From the NCBI GenBank assembly GCA_034620365.1, contig JAQGEQ010000083.1, positions 186,001 through 250,000 on the forward strand: a stretch of 64,000 nucleotides of DNA, in the 5' to 3' direction. Under the pieces are notes generated by a model. That model was not told the origin of the DNA, did not search any database, and worked only from the letters and a program-made list of their open reading frames with translations. Below are positions 49,923-63,799 of this stretch, one piece after another. How positions within the stretch are numbered: the first letter of the stretch is position 1; every line of letters begins with the position of its first letter. Position numbers and translations under genes: made by a program. The stretch comes from Pegea sp. RAD2-039 (lineage: Eukaryota > Chordata > Thaliacea > Salpida > Salpidae).

Positions 49923-52229
49923 ATGAAGTGTTTTTTTACTGATTGGAAGTATGCAGCTATTCTTTTATGCATATATGGATTTTGTGTTCATTTTCTTCCC
50001 TCTGAACCATTTTTTGTTCCTTATTTACAAGTAAGCCAAGTTTTAACAAGATTGATGTCATACTTTTTAATAAAAATGTTCTTAAGCCCATAAATTTCAT
50101 TTTTTTAGACACCTCGTTTAAATTTATCAGAAAAAGAAATTGTTTCTAATATTCTTCCTGTGTGGACATATGGTTATCTCATCTTCTTGTTTCCTATTTT
50201 TTTAATAACAGATTTTATTAAATATAAGCCTATGATCATACTGCAAGCTTTAGGGTAGGTATACTTTACATGTAACTTAAGAAAATATCTTTACTGAGAT
50301 CATTATAATCTTTTTTTATAACTTTAAACATTTTAGTAATATATATATAATAACAATAAAATCTGTTCAGACAGTTTAACATTATTTCATCAAAATTTAT
50401 TTTAATTATTTTTACTTCTTTCAAATAAGTACTTGATTAATGATATGTTAAAATAGTAAGTATCATTATGAAACATTTTAGGTTGGTAGCTTGTTATTTG
50501 ATTCTTATTTTTGGAAAAACTATCGTTTTGATGCAAATAGACCAACTTCTTTTTGCTGTTAGTACTGCTTCTGAAATAGCTTATAATTCTTACATCTATA
50601 GGTAAGGTATTTGGTGCTTTATTTAATTAAAGCATTTATAAGCTTACTATTATCAACTAATTTGTTATCTAAATTACCAGAAATTAAAATTTCTAAATAA
50701 AAAATATTAAATATTTTCACTTAGTTATAATAAATCTATTTTTGATTATAGTATTGCTCCTAAGGATTATCATCAATCATATACAGCTTATACAAGATCA
50801 GTACTTTTGCTGTCAGCTTTTGTGTCCTCATCAACAGGACAGCTTCTTGTAACATTTGCTTCTATAGATTTAAGATATCTCAGCGTAATCAGCTTGTCAT
50901 TTGTTTCTTTGGCTTTTATAATAGCTTTGTTTCTACCAAAGCCCCAATCTTCCTCTTTGCTTAACCTTAATGATGAAGATAATTATATTGAGCTTAATGA
51001 ATCCAATGAAATTTTGATGACCAAAAATGATACAGAGGTAATTAACTATATTGTATTTATTAATATGAAGTAAAAAGATTTTCAATTAAATAGTTAAGTT
51101 TGATGTCAAATCTTCTGCTTTATTTTCAATTGTCTTCAAATATATTATTTGATGAGTTAGGTTAATTTTCTTTAAAGTCAACAGACAGTGAATCTAGATG
51201 TAACAGATGTAGAACAGTTAGCAAAGACATCTTTTCCAGTCTAAAAATGGCTTATACTGATCGAGAAGTGTTACTTTGGTCAACGTGGTGGGTGCTAATT
51301 TTTAATGGTTGGATTTTCGTTATCAACTATATTCAAAGTCTATGGTCATTTATAGACTCAGATGTTGAATTAAATGGATTAGTTTCTACTCTAGCCACTA
51401 TGCTTGGTAAGAAACTATTTTGTCCTTCACTAATTTGTATCAAATACTTACTTACTATTTCTATAAACAATAAAAAGAAAAACATTTTAATGAAAAACAA
51501 ACTCTTTTAGAAATTCAATAATTTTCAAGTGATAGCTTCAAATATTTTCCACATAACTTAGAACAATTTATGAAGTGATATTATTTTGTATTTTGTGAAA
51601 TTGTGTTCTTAACAGGAGCTTTTGGAGCTTTTTTAGTGAAATGGATTAGATTAAATGATCCAATTAGAAACATTATTGTACTTGGTTTAGTCACGCTGCT
51701 TATATCTGGATGTACTTTTCTGGCATCACTTGCACCTAGTATTGGGTGGAGTTATTTCTCATATATACTTTTTAGCTTTCTTTACAGTTATGTTATTACT
51801 GTGACGCAGTAAGTTATTTATCGAGTTTTTCATTTTCAATCTGTTATTAATCCATTAATTGATTTTCCAATTAATTGATTTTCATCATCAGATATCAACT
51901 AGCTGTAAAACAAACTTCAAAAATGGCACTAATTATTGGAGTTAACACTTTTGCTGGTTTGTTACTCAATGCAATAATGACCGTGGTTTTAATCGAAGAC
52001 TTTACTCTTCATCTTTCAGTACAAACTCTCTTTACAATTCATGGGTAAAAATAATTTCAAGTTTTAGTTGAAACTCAATATAATTTCTGATAATTTTTTA
52101 AATATTCATTAAAGGTTTTATTTCATTTGCAGGTTCTACTTCGCTTCAATTGCAATTTGTTTTACTTGTATTGGAATTTATAGAAGTTGTAAAACTTCTT
52201 CAGCACTTTTTGTCAGTTCGCGCTTATAA
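49923..52229 (+). CDS. SLC19A: SLC19-family thiamine/folate transporter
   Basis: Plasma-membrane vitamin carrier of the reduced-folate/thiamine family. Eight exons: 49923-50030, 50109-50254, 50482-50601, 50752-51037, 51178-51406, 51616-51808, 51892-52044, 52133-52229; phases close to give 443 residues. The N-terminus CIYGFCVHFLPSEPFFVPYL matches the family's GFF-RPSEPFLTPYL signature. Other landmarks are NILPVWTYGYL, FAVSTASEIAYNSYIY (the family's ATASEVAYYSYIY), YTRSVLL, and WSTWWVLIFNGW after a hydrophilic central loop with an acidic NLNDEDNYIELNE segment; about 12 membrane helices. Thiamine versus folate specificity is not decided by what I see. AATAAA lies at 52558-52563. Convergent with MTA. 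Confidence 0.93.
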
Positions 52230-52846
52230 TTTTTCCACAGCTTCATCCTTTTCGTGGAAGAACACATTCTAGTGATAGCAAGCTTCAGAACTTTCGACCA
52301 CCAAGCAAAAAACTTAGACCTTGGTTAGGAAGTTTTTACGGTTCACGGTTGTGTTAATTTCACCCTTTATTTAAAGTTGGTACTTGCGATGAAATATGAT
52401 TCATATATCGATTGTGAGATGTGAAAATTTTTGCCAAATTTAAATTATTCGACTATTTTTCTTGATTTTAATAATTATTTAAATTTTCTCTAACTTTCCT
52501 ATTGTACGTGATTCAGTGACTTCATTAGTTGTTTATAAAGCTCAATTTTCATCTAAAAATAAACCAAATTCTAAATTCTGGCTTGTCATCCGACAAATGT
52601 TCACTGAATATCAGACTTGACTTTGATCAAACTGTCTACAAGAAGCCAGTTGAGGAAAAATGATTGTTTATTACCAACTAGAACATTAATTGTACATTAG
52701 ACGTCGTTCATAACATCTTATTTGTTTAATCAGTAGATGAGTCGGCTGGTACAACATAAATAACCCAAGTTGACTGGTCATTTGGACCACACTTTGGCCC
52801 AACACTAGCGGCTAGGGCGTTGTCGGCTTCTGTACACACCGACTAG

Positions 52847-53405
52847 TGACGTCACAACCGCGCGCCCACCATAAATAGAAATGAAGTTGGTTGGCGACGA
52901 GAGGTGAGCGAAACAAAAACAAAATTATAAAAACAAACAGATGACGTCATGGCTTATCCTAATGACGTCACCAACGCGAGAGGCTTCAGTCGTCAATGAT
53001 GATAGGTTCACCTACCGGTTGTTGGCTACATCTGACCACTATAGGCGGTGTAGCGTCGCGCGCTGAAGGGGGTGAAGGGGAGGCGGCGTTTGGGGCGAGA
53101 AGTGAGGTGGAAGCCGTTAAGAGTGCGTTTGCATTTGCCGGTAACTCAAGTACGTTTCGGTTAGGACGTCGCGCGACGCTACGTTGTGAATTCGAAGGGA
53201 TGTGGCGTCGGATACTCCTGAAAAGAACAAGATGAGATGAGGCGTGTAAAGGGCAAATAAGTACTTGATGGTTGTGTTGCTGATGAAGAGATAGTCTTCT
53301 GACATCTCAGGAAAATTCGTGTTTCTTCTTTTTCTCGGAGGTCCATTTATGTTCCTCTGCAGACAACATTACATGAAATTGGCGTAAATCGCGCGTATGA
53401 CGTCA
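52847..53405. promoter_or_regulatory. Cluster of four TGACGTCA (CRE-type) palindromes
   Basis: Perfect TGACGTCA at 52847-52854, 52942-52949, 52963-52970 and 53398-53405, in a GC-richer block that overlaps the 3' end of MTA and the spacer to SLC19. CREB/ATF-family bZIP proteins recognise this palindrome. The ccataaatagaaatgaag stretch at about 52868 could act as a TATA-like element, but no transcript start is evident. Confidence 0.5.
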
Positions 53406-56400
53406 TCAAAAGGACATGCGAGCCGATTGATTAGTGGTGGAGACATGCAGTTGGTTCGATGACAAACTAACGAACGAAGTTTGGTACTTACAGTGAGGTT
53501 GCTGCTTCCGCTTATCAGGGCAGTATGTCCACCATTCCTGCTACTGTTTAAGGCTGGAGCAACATCTGCATGCCACAAACGGAGATTAGATCTTATTGTG
53601 ATCTCATACAAACAACAGGGGTCCCTATCGCGCTAAGGGGTCGTACCTCTCATGCAAATCATCACTTTTTAATAAGCAAGGCCATGCATGAGATGGAAAG
53701 GGGATAGTAGGGTTGGCAGTTTTGTTTCAACTGTCCATTGATTATCAAATCAAATTGTCTCTTTTAATTAACAAGAGAATAGATTTTGAAAAAAAAGTTG
53801 TGTTGCTGAGGTACATATGAAGATATCAGTTATGCGACCTTCATAATTATCTGATGTGAAAGAAAGAAATGTTCAAGTACCAGCGGTTCCAGTGCCATTC
53901 AACAGCAGTGGACGTTTTAGTGGTTTCCCCATCATATGGTTATGGTTGTTGGTTTTGGTCGAATCGCCCAAACTCGGTTTAGATAATCCTGTAAAGTTTG
54001 ATGAGTGATCAGCTGATGTTAGAAAGACATCAAGAAACAGACTTGTTTGTGAAATATCAACAGCTTCACCGAAGACCTTGCCCAATAAGCTGTTGATCTT
54101 AGGCCACAACCGTTTTGTGAACTTGGGACTACAACCGTTGTTGAGACGGACTTGACCTACAAACAGAGGTGGTTGGTGTACATGTGATGAAATATGATGA
54201 TGACACTTACATTCAGCCTTGATGGCGGTAACTTGGATGGCAACGAAGGGTTTTCTCGAATGGCGTCGAGGTTTCAAGATGTCACCACAAAGGCGGCGAG
54301 CTATTCGTGTAAGTTTAGTGGCGTTGAGGAAAAAGGCTTGTTTGGTTTTCTGAGAAACTCGTGAGGCAGTAGGACCTCCACCAGACGCGAAGCCCTCATC
54401 TAACATGCCCTCAAACTCACAGATTGGACTATTTGAAGCTGAATTGTATTTGATGTCCATCTAATAACAAAATACTTCTAATAATGAATAATAAAATATT
54501 GAGTGAGTGGTCACCTTGTCCATGCCATTTATTTTGTGGTTGGTCAGGTCACGTCGACTTGAGGCTGATTGAGGTGACTTCAAACCTGCGTACTTCTTCC
54601 AGTAGCTCCAACAAGAAGAACACAAACGACAACCAGCCTGTTGAGATCCCCAATTGAACCACTGGTAAGATGTTGTACCTAGCACAAGAAGTTTATCAAA
54701 TTGATGGTGTTGAAATTGAGATATTTACAATGACATCCTTCGCATGGTTTCACTGCCACTTCTCCGTTCATTGGTTTGATCTGGTTTGCGTTGTTTTTGC
54801 TGCAAAGTGCGAAATGGTTTTGGCAACAGCTTTTGATTGGTTAGCATCTTACATTGGTGGAATATAGATCTGTTTTAATCTGCTTTCCGACTCCACAGCC
54901 TTCGCTCTTCTGACATCGATGTAACGATCCGAAGTCTTGTACATATAGTAGTACTCGACTAAAGATGAAATAGTCTTCCATGGAAGCTAGAAAGATGGAT
55001 AGGATGAAGTAAGAAGCAAATGTCATTTTCTTTACAACTAAATGTCTTCAACTTACAAAATCTTGCTGAATTTCACTAAATGATTTGCCTAACTTCTCTA
55101 TAGCTTCTTCAAATAAATTAGCTTCATTTGGAGTCCAAAATTCCAGCTCGTCTCGAACTAAAAGTGGTCCGTTATTTGGCGAAGCAATTTTTTGCATGGT
55201 TTTTTGGAAATCGTAATTATTCTGATGAATAAAGTCCAAGGTTTTGATCTACAAATTAAAGTAGAAAAATCGTCTTTAATATAAAGAATAAAAGGAGATA
55301 TAAATGATATTGGATGATAATTGCGAAGAAATGTGAAATTTTTCATTGAGTTTTGAATTGGAACAACACCAACAGCTAATTTCTAAGCATCCTCAACCAC
55401 CAGCTACAAGGTTCGACTTGAAGACAAGTTTTTTGTGACTCGTCGTTAGTGGTGGAACAGTTTTTACATGTCAAGGTACTAAATGGACCCATTTAGCTTG
55501 TTGTGTCGACATGGGGATGAATGTTAGGTAATCACTCACAGCAGGCGGTATGAGAAAATAACAATCAACTAACCACAAACCAAGTGTAGAATTACAACAA
55601 GTATTCAACGATCAGTAGAAGGTTTGTAAACTTACAGTTGTAGTGTCCCGCGACGCGTATGATGCGTTCACATGCAAAGAGGGTTGAAGGCTACTACCTG
55701 AATTATCCAAAGCTCGAGCATATGTACCCAGTGACCTAAAAATTAGAAAGAAAAGAACTTTACATAAAATAGTTAGAACGGGATGCGTCTTTTATTTGTG
55801 ATAAATGATTTAGTTAGTATCAATATTTTACTAGATGTAGAGGATCAAGATTAATTAGTGATATATCATCATGTAGATGATGATTTGTAAAAGTTTGATG
55901 AAGTAGTGACCACCTCGTGTTGGTGATCTGAATGACGTCAATTATTTGAGTAAAATCGAAACAAGATGTTCAAAATAGAGGTTAAAACCATTTATCATTT
56001 AAAAGATTAGATAAAAATCAGGAAAAAATGAATTAGAAGAGTTACAGGTGATCATCTAAACAATTGAAGCAGAGAATGTAAACTATTTTTTAAATGAGGT
56101 AAGAATTTCAAGACTTAAACGGTTTGTACTTTGAAATTTTCTCTTTCTTAAAACTTGTGATAATTAAATAAAGAAATTAGAAAAAGCAGAAAACAGAAAA
56201 AGTCAAATGAAATTTGCAGCAAAAAAATGGGTGGCAAAAAGTTTTCTGTTATCAGATTACAGCAGTGATTAGTTTGTTAGGAAATATAAGCAAAAAACCA
56301 AAAGAGTTACAACAGAAATCTAAACATCTTTATCGTCGCCAGATTGACACAAAAGTTGATGAAAATTTAGCGATTTTCAGAGATATGACACAATCGAAGA

Positions 56401-59400
56401 TAAAGTGATCATCCTTTATTCAATCAATCGTTAGTCGATGACGCCATCAATAACCAGCTCAGAATAAATTGGCAACATTTTCGGTGAAAAAGTGAAGAAT
56501 TGAAACAAGTGTTTAAATAAGGTTAGAGAGAAGGTAGATAGAAAGTAGAACTTGGTAAATAAAGAGAAGAAAACAAGGTAAGCAGCTTATTCACCATCAA
56601 ATAATTTGATAAATAAAATTAAACAAAAAAGTAAATATAGTTTAATATAAATAGTTGATTTGTAAATAGTGAGAAGTTACTTTTGTAGATACAACTAGTA
56701 TACTGTATCGATATATTAAGATAAAATGACAAAAATGATCTTTAACAAAACAATAAAACATCACCCAATCAAATCATTAGAAGAAAAAGAACGAGTTTAA
56801 CACACACACGCGTGCAGCACACACATCGTGCACGCGTCGCAACAACAATGCGCGCACTTTGTTTGTTCTTTCACACAAACAACGGGCGGCGGCTGATTTT
56901 TTAAGAGTGTGTGCGGTACGCATCAGATTGAAACTACTCCGCGCTGAGTGGTTTGCGGAAGACGACAAAATTATGAGTATGACAGAATTGAACCGTCTAC
57001 TTGCAAATGGTGTAAGTTGTTGGAAACGATGTTTAAATCTAGTTCCTTGGCAACAGCTCAGCATCAAATAAACAACTCACTTAGCAACAAGGATCGCCGA
57101 ATCAATCAATTCATCTTTCATCTGGTTTGGTTTCCAAGTTAACGTCTCATAAACTTGACCCTTATACTCTTCTTCGACAGTATCTAAACCAATCACAAAT
57201 TAGCAAGCTTCTTGTCACATCGATTGTATGAGAGAAGATAAGAAGTTTTAATAAAGTGAGTTTTATAAATAAAATTGAGAAGCCGAAAACCACAACACAA
57301 TATTAATTGTATGAAAGCAAGTGTTGAGATGATACATTTGAGAACTGGCAACAGGAAGTCACTAGCCTTTTTTGTATATTAATTAAAAAACTGAATTGCT
57401 TTAAGCAAATGAGAGACCCACCGACCGACAACAACTTACTTTTTTTCACTTTTTCTGAAATTTCTGCCTGATGTTTATTTCCCACCCGAATTTCACCACG
57501 ATCAGCTACTAATGTCTTTTGAAGAGGATCATATACTAATGTGTAATAAAAGCAATCCTATAAACGACAAATATCTGAATCAAGAAACAATCTTGAAACA
57601 AATTGTAGCAACTAATTGGTTAACCAAACACAATAAATTGGTTCAACAATAGAAAAGCAAACATTTTACTTTTACCGATTTAGCAAATATTTAAAGCATC
57701 AAAATATATTTAGATAAAACTTAATTGTTATTATAAACTATCAACAATGACGGGTGTTTCATCTTATTGATGAATTATATTGATAATTATTATTATAATC
57801 TTAACTTTTGATAGATTTGGATATTTTTTATAATTCTAAATTTCTAAATAACAACTGTTATTATCAAAAGATAAATAAAAATCAACTTAACACAAATAAA
57901 GCAGCAAAATAGTTAAAATATACTTTGTTCACAAATTAATAACTTAGTAACAAACTTATATAAAAAAGTATAATCGGATAACGATTTGAATTGAGTATTA
58001 AAATTATCAAAATAAAATATTAAATATATTTCTTATAGATTTTATATAAATTTAGGCTGAAATATGAATTGCTGAAAAGTAAAGTGTGAAAGAAGAAACC
58101 TGATCATGCATGCTGTTATCATTAAAAATAGCTTCTAAAAAATAAACTAAAAAGTATTTTATAAAAATTATCAGAAACTATAAGTTGTTAAAAAAACTTA
58201 AAAAGTAAATAAAACTGATCAATGAAAATGAGGTAGACACATTTTGCAATTCCACAAGATCAAAAAATGTTATTTCTTATAGAAATATTACTTGATAAGT
58301 AATATATAAATAAATTTATCTTAATAATATAACAAAGTCAGCAAGTTGTTAACTCAATAATTAGTAATATCTTACTGGTTTCGTAATATATGATTTTAAA
58401 TCTTCGGTTTCATTCAGCAAAATAACGTTACATTTGCCCCTGTGGAAACAAATGAAATCTTGTTAAAACTCTATTTTAAATTTGTATTTACCTAAGGACA
58501 AGGAACTTAGAAAAGATAAATTTAAAAAACAATTTGAAATAAGTATAAATTAATTTTAACTAATTGAGATTAGAAATCGTTTGAAGTAAGTTCTTCAAAC
58601 TCTACCAACCTAATATTACTTGCAGGGAGAGTATCAAATTGTCTTGAAAGGAACAATTCTTTGTGATTTAGTAAATGCCTCTCTCTGTCACTAATAGTAA
58701 CATTCATTTCTTCTTCAAGATCTCCTACAAATCAAATTGAATTATGAGAAGTTTTAAGCCAGATTTGCACCAAGTTTCAATAACATTAAAAACATTGTTG
58801 AGAATATTAAACAAATTTTTTAATGTTTAACAGTACTTTAGTATAAGGCTAAATTTCCAACAGTTGTGACTAATTTTGTTGTTGTTGTGACTAAACAGAC
58901 ATATTTAGTTTAAATCAACAAATCAGTTGCTTGGTTATCAGGTCATCTTTCAACATAAGATCTACTAACTTGAATGTTTTTCAGATAATGTCAGTAAGGA
59001 GCTATTTATATCTCTTTTTCGGTAATAGCAAGCTACCTTAGCATCCACATTTCCATTAGGAGTCTAAACATTTAAACAAACTTAATTTAATCACTTAAAA
59101 ATAAAAAAAAAAAAAAATAAACGTTAAAGATAAATATTTAAGAAAAATAAATGACAGAACAAAGCTAATTTATAATTACTTGAAAGTTTAAAGATAGTTT
59201 TTTAATTAATATTTTCAAGTAAACACAAAACAGAAAGGATTAAATATACTCTTTTAAAATTAGAATTTCAACGAAAGAATGTCAAACGCCAGAAAAGTTA
59301 ACCAGAGAATGTGTTTTATGAAAAGTGATTTACAAAATTAGAAGTCCTAAGATTTTTACAACAAAACAGTCCTAAAATTAAACATAATTTTTATGCAACG

Positions 59401-61245
59401 CTTATAAAATGTAAATAATATTAATAACAGATACAAATTTTACTTCTAATACTTAATAATTTAAATTTATCAATTATTTAAGTGATAAAATATATAATTT
59501 GGTTTACTTTAGTTAATTCATCTACTCTCCTGATCAAGTATGGTGAGTTTGGTTGATGTTCAATGTAGACAAAGTCTGAAAAATATAAAAATTTATTTTT
59601 TATTATCTTACATTCATATCCAAAATTTGATAAATATTATCATTTTAAGCTTAATATCAACATGGAAAAGTTAAACTTAATAAAAATATAAAATTAAATA
59701 GGCAAACAAAACTTAAATAAAAGCTGTTTCTCTCAAGTAATAACAAAGTTTTAGCAAAATTTATAAGTATTCTAAACTTTAACCAATAAATAGATCTAAT
59801 ATCATGTATATATAAAAATTCTTTAAAAGTTTAAATGAAATTTTCAAGTAATAAATAAAACAAAATTCATATTTGATAAACTTTTAATTTTAGAATTAAA
59901 TGAAAAAATATTAGGATAAAATCAAATTTATAGAAATTATAAGTAGCACCTTCTATTTAAGAGCATTTTCATTAAAACCATAAGCCCAGAATTCTGATTA
60001 TAAATAATATAGCTACAACATAATTTAAGAAATATATAATAAAATCCTTTTTTATAGCCTTTATTAGATTATGCCCCAGATCTAATATGATATTTTACTC
60101 TTTGATTTCTTTATTGATTAATAAACCTTAGAAATACAGAAACATTTTTAGCTATTGGTGAATAGAAAATAAACAACATAAATTCTAAACAAGTTAAAAA
60201 CAAATCATATTTATAAATATTTTAGGGAATATTTTTAATAAATACTAACAAAAAAATACTTTTTAGTGAAAATTGATTTAAAAAATTGCAGCATGCTTAT
60301 TCAGCTACTAAAAACATACAACTTTAAAACTAAAAACATATTTCTGAAAATATCAAAATAAAATACTTAATTTTATTTATATTCATTATAATGTGCTTAA
60401 GGTACAACCAATGATAAATGTAAAAAGTTTAAGTTATCCAATAAACAAATTAGTGGAAAGATTATTAAAATCTGAGAAATAAAACAGAACCTAAATTTAT
60501 TAAGATTATATAAAGTATTTGTAATACATGAAAAAATATATAATTAAAATGTATTAATAACATAATAAATTTTCAATAACATAGAAATCAAAAATATTTT
60601 ATATATAACGATATGCATACAACTAAAATTAAAAGTTTATTAAGGTTTCAATAGATATGTGAATCTACGTGTTTTATAACAAAGAATAAAAATGAAAATA
60701 TTATAGAAGTATAAATTCAAATCAACCAATCATTTCATATTCCATATTAAGTAACAAATTAGTAACTGCTAGCAAGGTTTACTAATTATTCTAAATATAA
60801 AAAATATAAGTAAATGTTGCCATAAATGTAAACTTTTATGTAAACAATGAAATTGTTTATTATTTTTATAAGAGTTATTCATTAAAAAAATAAACTTTTG
60901 ATAATTATAGCCATTTGATTAAGCATCTAAGAGTTGACAGTAAATAGACCTTCATACAAATATTTCTCCGCATAAGAGAAGCGACTAGAAAGAATTTGAT
61001 TATTTTTAAAGTAAATAAAAGTCAAAGCTTGCTAAATCTCACTTTAGATACTACATAGAAGTCTGGCCGTCTATAGTATACTTAATAGTAATAAAATCTA
61101 AGCGGTAAAAATAATAGTAAACGAACTGCAAGTAATACAGAAACTGTTTATCTTTATTAATTAAAACAAAAACAAGATTGATATAACTTTATTTAGTAAG
61201 CAAAAAAATCTCACCTCCAACTTTGTAAGTATTATTTGACGCCAT
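52986..61245 (-). CDS. MTA: MTA (metastasis-associated) NuRD corepressor subunit
   Basis: Scaffold that recruits HDAC1/2 into the NuRD chromatin complex; nuclear. Seventeen exons with closed phases: 61245-61215, 59575-59508, 59063-58970, 58724-58610, 58439-58376, 57557-57440, 57183-57081, 55735-55636, 55248-55057, 54986-54853, 54799-54729, 54678-54515, 54460-54211, 54156-53881, 53565-53492, 53356-53265, 53217-52986; 725 residues (human MTA1 715). Order: BAH ([30 protein letters not shown]), [22 protein letters not shown]2 ([18 protein letters not shown]), SANT ([40 protein letters not shown]), GATA-type finger ([30 protein letters not shown]), MTA R1 ([17 protein letters not shown]), [10 protein letters not shown], and the terminal EPIIIDD. 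A possible AATAAA on this strand is at 52672-52667. One TGACGTCA lies 124 bp upstream of the ATG. Confidence 0.95.
56790..57060. promoter_or_regulatory. CpG-rich island inside an MTA intron
   Basis: Within the intron between the MTA exons ending 57081 and starting 55735. Short CA-rich and GCGC runs (cacacacacgcgtgcagcac; tgcacgcgtcgc) and more than a dozen CpGs stand out from the AT-rich intron. An alternative promoter for a short MTA form, or an antisense start, is possible. On the plus strand an open frame leads from ATGs near 56970 into a donor-like gtaagt at 57012. Confidence 0.35.
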
Positions 61246-61368
61246 TTAGAAGATAATTCACTTTAAAACTACCAGTTTCAAGCATCTACGTAAAAACGCA
61301 AGCTAAAATAAGCTGGGCACTAAGAGATATTACTAGCTATCTCTCGAATATATACGAGAAAAAATAAA

Positions 61369-61376
61369 TGACGTCA
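61369..61376. promoter_or_regulatory. TGACGTCA site upstream of MTA
   Basis: Perfect CRE palindrome 124 bp upstream of the MTA start codon, the one member of the CRE set at a conventional promoter-proximal position. Confidence 0.5.
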
Positions 61377-63799
61377 TAGACTATTTGACGGTTTTACTTT
61401 TTTACATGAAAGGCGATTCAAAAATAAAGATCCGTTAGAAATAAGCTGCATAAAAACCATTAAATAACTTTAAAAAGTAATGGTTACAATAACTGTCGAT
61501 TGGAAATTTTTTAAAAGTACAAAATGATAAAACAAAAACAAAATATAATTCAGATTTCAGCTAATTTAAGGCTTTGAGTTTTCAACATTTGAAAATTATA
61601 AAGTTTCAAACTGCAGTGTTTACCTTAATTGCAGAAAATATTTTCAAAATAATATTATGGCCGAATCTATTTATTAATTAAAATAATTAGCCTTTGCACT
61701 TAAATATAAGAGTAATACTGATACTACTGACATTAAACGTAAAAATCAAAAACTATTTTTCTAGCATGCTATAATTGTTAATGATGAACTGTTTTGTGGC
61801 GGAGAAAGCGCGGAGTAATATTGAAACTTTGTTTTTTCTCGCCCAAGCGGAACAAGGTTCATTTAAACGTGGCGCATCCAAGAACATGAACATTTTATCA
61901 GGGTTATTTATTGTTTATTTTTTTGGTTTTAATATAAGATGAGTGAACGATTTTCGGATATTGCGTCTTTTGGAAAAACCATAAATGCTAATTTGACAAT
62001 TGCGTTGTCATCAAATAGCAATTAATAGATATAATCAAATATAAATCCTAAATACTATAACTGTTTTTAGTTCAAAGAAATAGTTTTAAGACTAAAATCA
62101 AAAATCAAACCAATTCTTATAGTAATATTTCACAAAAACCCCCTTATACTTTCATGAACTTGAGATGATTTGTGGAGCATTTTTGTCAATACAGCAGCTG
62201 CTTTCTATCCACGTTTTTAAAGCATTGAAATAATTTAAAAACTTTTTATTATACATAAATAATTGAATTATTAAGTAAAAAAAACCCTTTTTACAGCAAA
62301 AGATCTTTACAAATAGCTTTTAGTATCTAACATTAGAACTTTTTTCAAAGATCACTATCCATAAAATTTATTTTTGAAAATCCTGATCCTAAGCATCTTT
62401 TTAAATCAAACATTTTAAGTTTTATAAAAAATTGTTTTCATCATCCTGAATTTACAACAAAAATCCAAAATTTATTCATGGTACCTTCTATTCAAATTAT
62501 GCAAAAATGAACTTGTAGTTTTAAAACACTGATTATAATGCTTTTATACACTCTTATTAACATCGAAGTTTAAATTCATATATTAAAATAGATATATTAA
62601 AAAGATTTATTAAAGTCTGTAATACTAAGTTATTTCTCAGTCTTAACATTTCTTCAAGTTTTTACTTTTTCACAAATGCCTCTTACCGCAAATTTTCCCA
62701 AAAAAATTCTTTCTTTAATCGTTTATTCGCAATTTTTTCTTTGAAAACTATATTTGAATTTTATTTTTCCTGAAATTAATTTTGATATTATCAAAAACCC
62801 GAAGATAGCTCTTTTTAGCAAATAAATGTTTCTCTACAAAACATACTGACTTTTTTAGCATCTTTGATGATCAATTTTACAAATTATTTTTTCTAGTTTA
62901 CCAATATTAGTAAGTTATTTGTCCTGTAGCTTGTTACTGCAAGATTTAAACCAAGTTACTCATAAATAAAAACTGTTGAAAGTCTTACTAGCCATTTATA
63001 AATTAAATAAAAGCTGTTTTACAATTAATACAATCAAGTAGAGTTTAATATTTTTACCTCAGTGTAATAATCCTGTTTCACAAAATACTGACAGAGACTT
63101 TAAAGATTTAATCGCTTTTAAGCAGATCTAATTGCTTGCAATTAGGTAAAAGTAATCGATAAAAACTGATGAATTTTATTTCTTAAATCCACTATTCAAA
63201 ATAGTTGAAAATTCACCAATTACTCGATGTGGTTTGATGTGATCAAAAGATCACTTTTTAGTTTGGGTCGCAAAAATCAACCAAAGTTGAATTCAAACTT
63301 CACTTTACAATCAGGAGCCTACCTTGAATCCTTCAGAATACTAATGTAGAGGAAGCAAAACGAGCTTAGAGTTGTGATTAAAAGAGATTAGATAAAAATA
63401 TTTTCGAGATAAATGATTAAATAAATGGGAAGAACTACCATATAAAAGTGAATTTACCCTAGAGATATTCCCATTGAATAATTTATAGTAGCTATAATAA
63501 TGATTATAATAACTCTTGAATGATTTCATTTAGAGGAAAACTTAAAAAAATTACTTGTTATAAGCAAGTTGTGTTATTGGTTGAATTTTTTATGACACAA
63601 TCTATTTTTGATTTATCTTTGTTCTTTTAACAATTTTAAACAATAAGATAGTCAAGTAATCACTCCAAGGACCTAACTTTATCAATTCTGATTCGAGCAA
63701 GATTTCATGCAAATATTTAAAGATTTTAGTTTGTAATAAGAACCAAGTAAGAATTATAAAAAGATTTCCTGTTATACATAAATAATATTTTCTTTTCAG
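61377..63799. other. Region upstream of MTA to the right-edge exon
   Basis: No coding exon was recognised. A short GC-richer patch at about 61795-61890 (gtggcggagaaagcgcggag) may be promoter DNA for a gene to the right. The rest is AT-rich and featureless. Confidence 0.4.
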
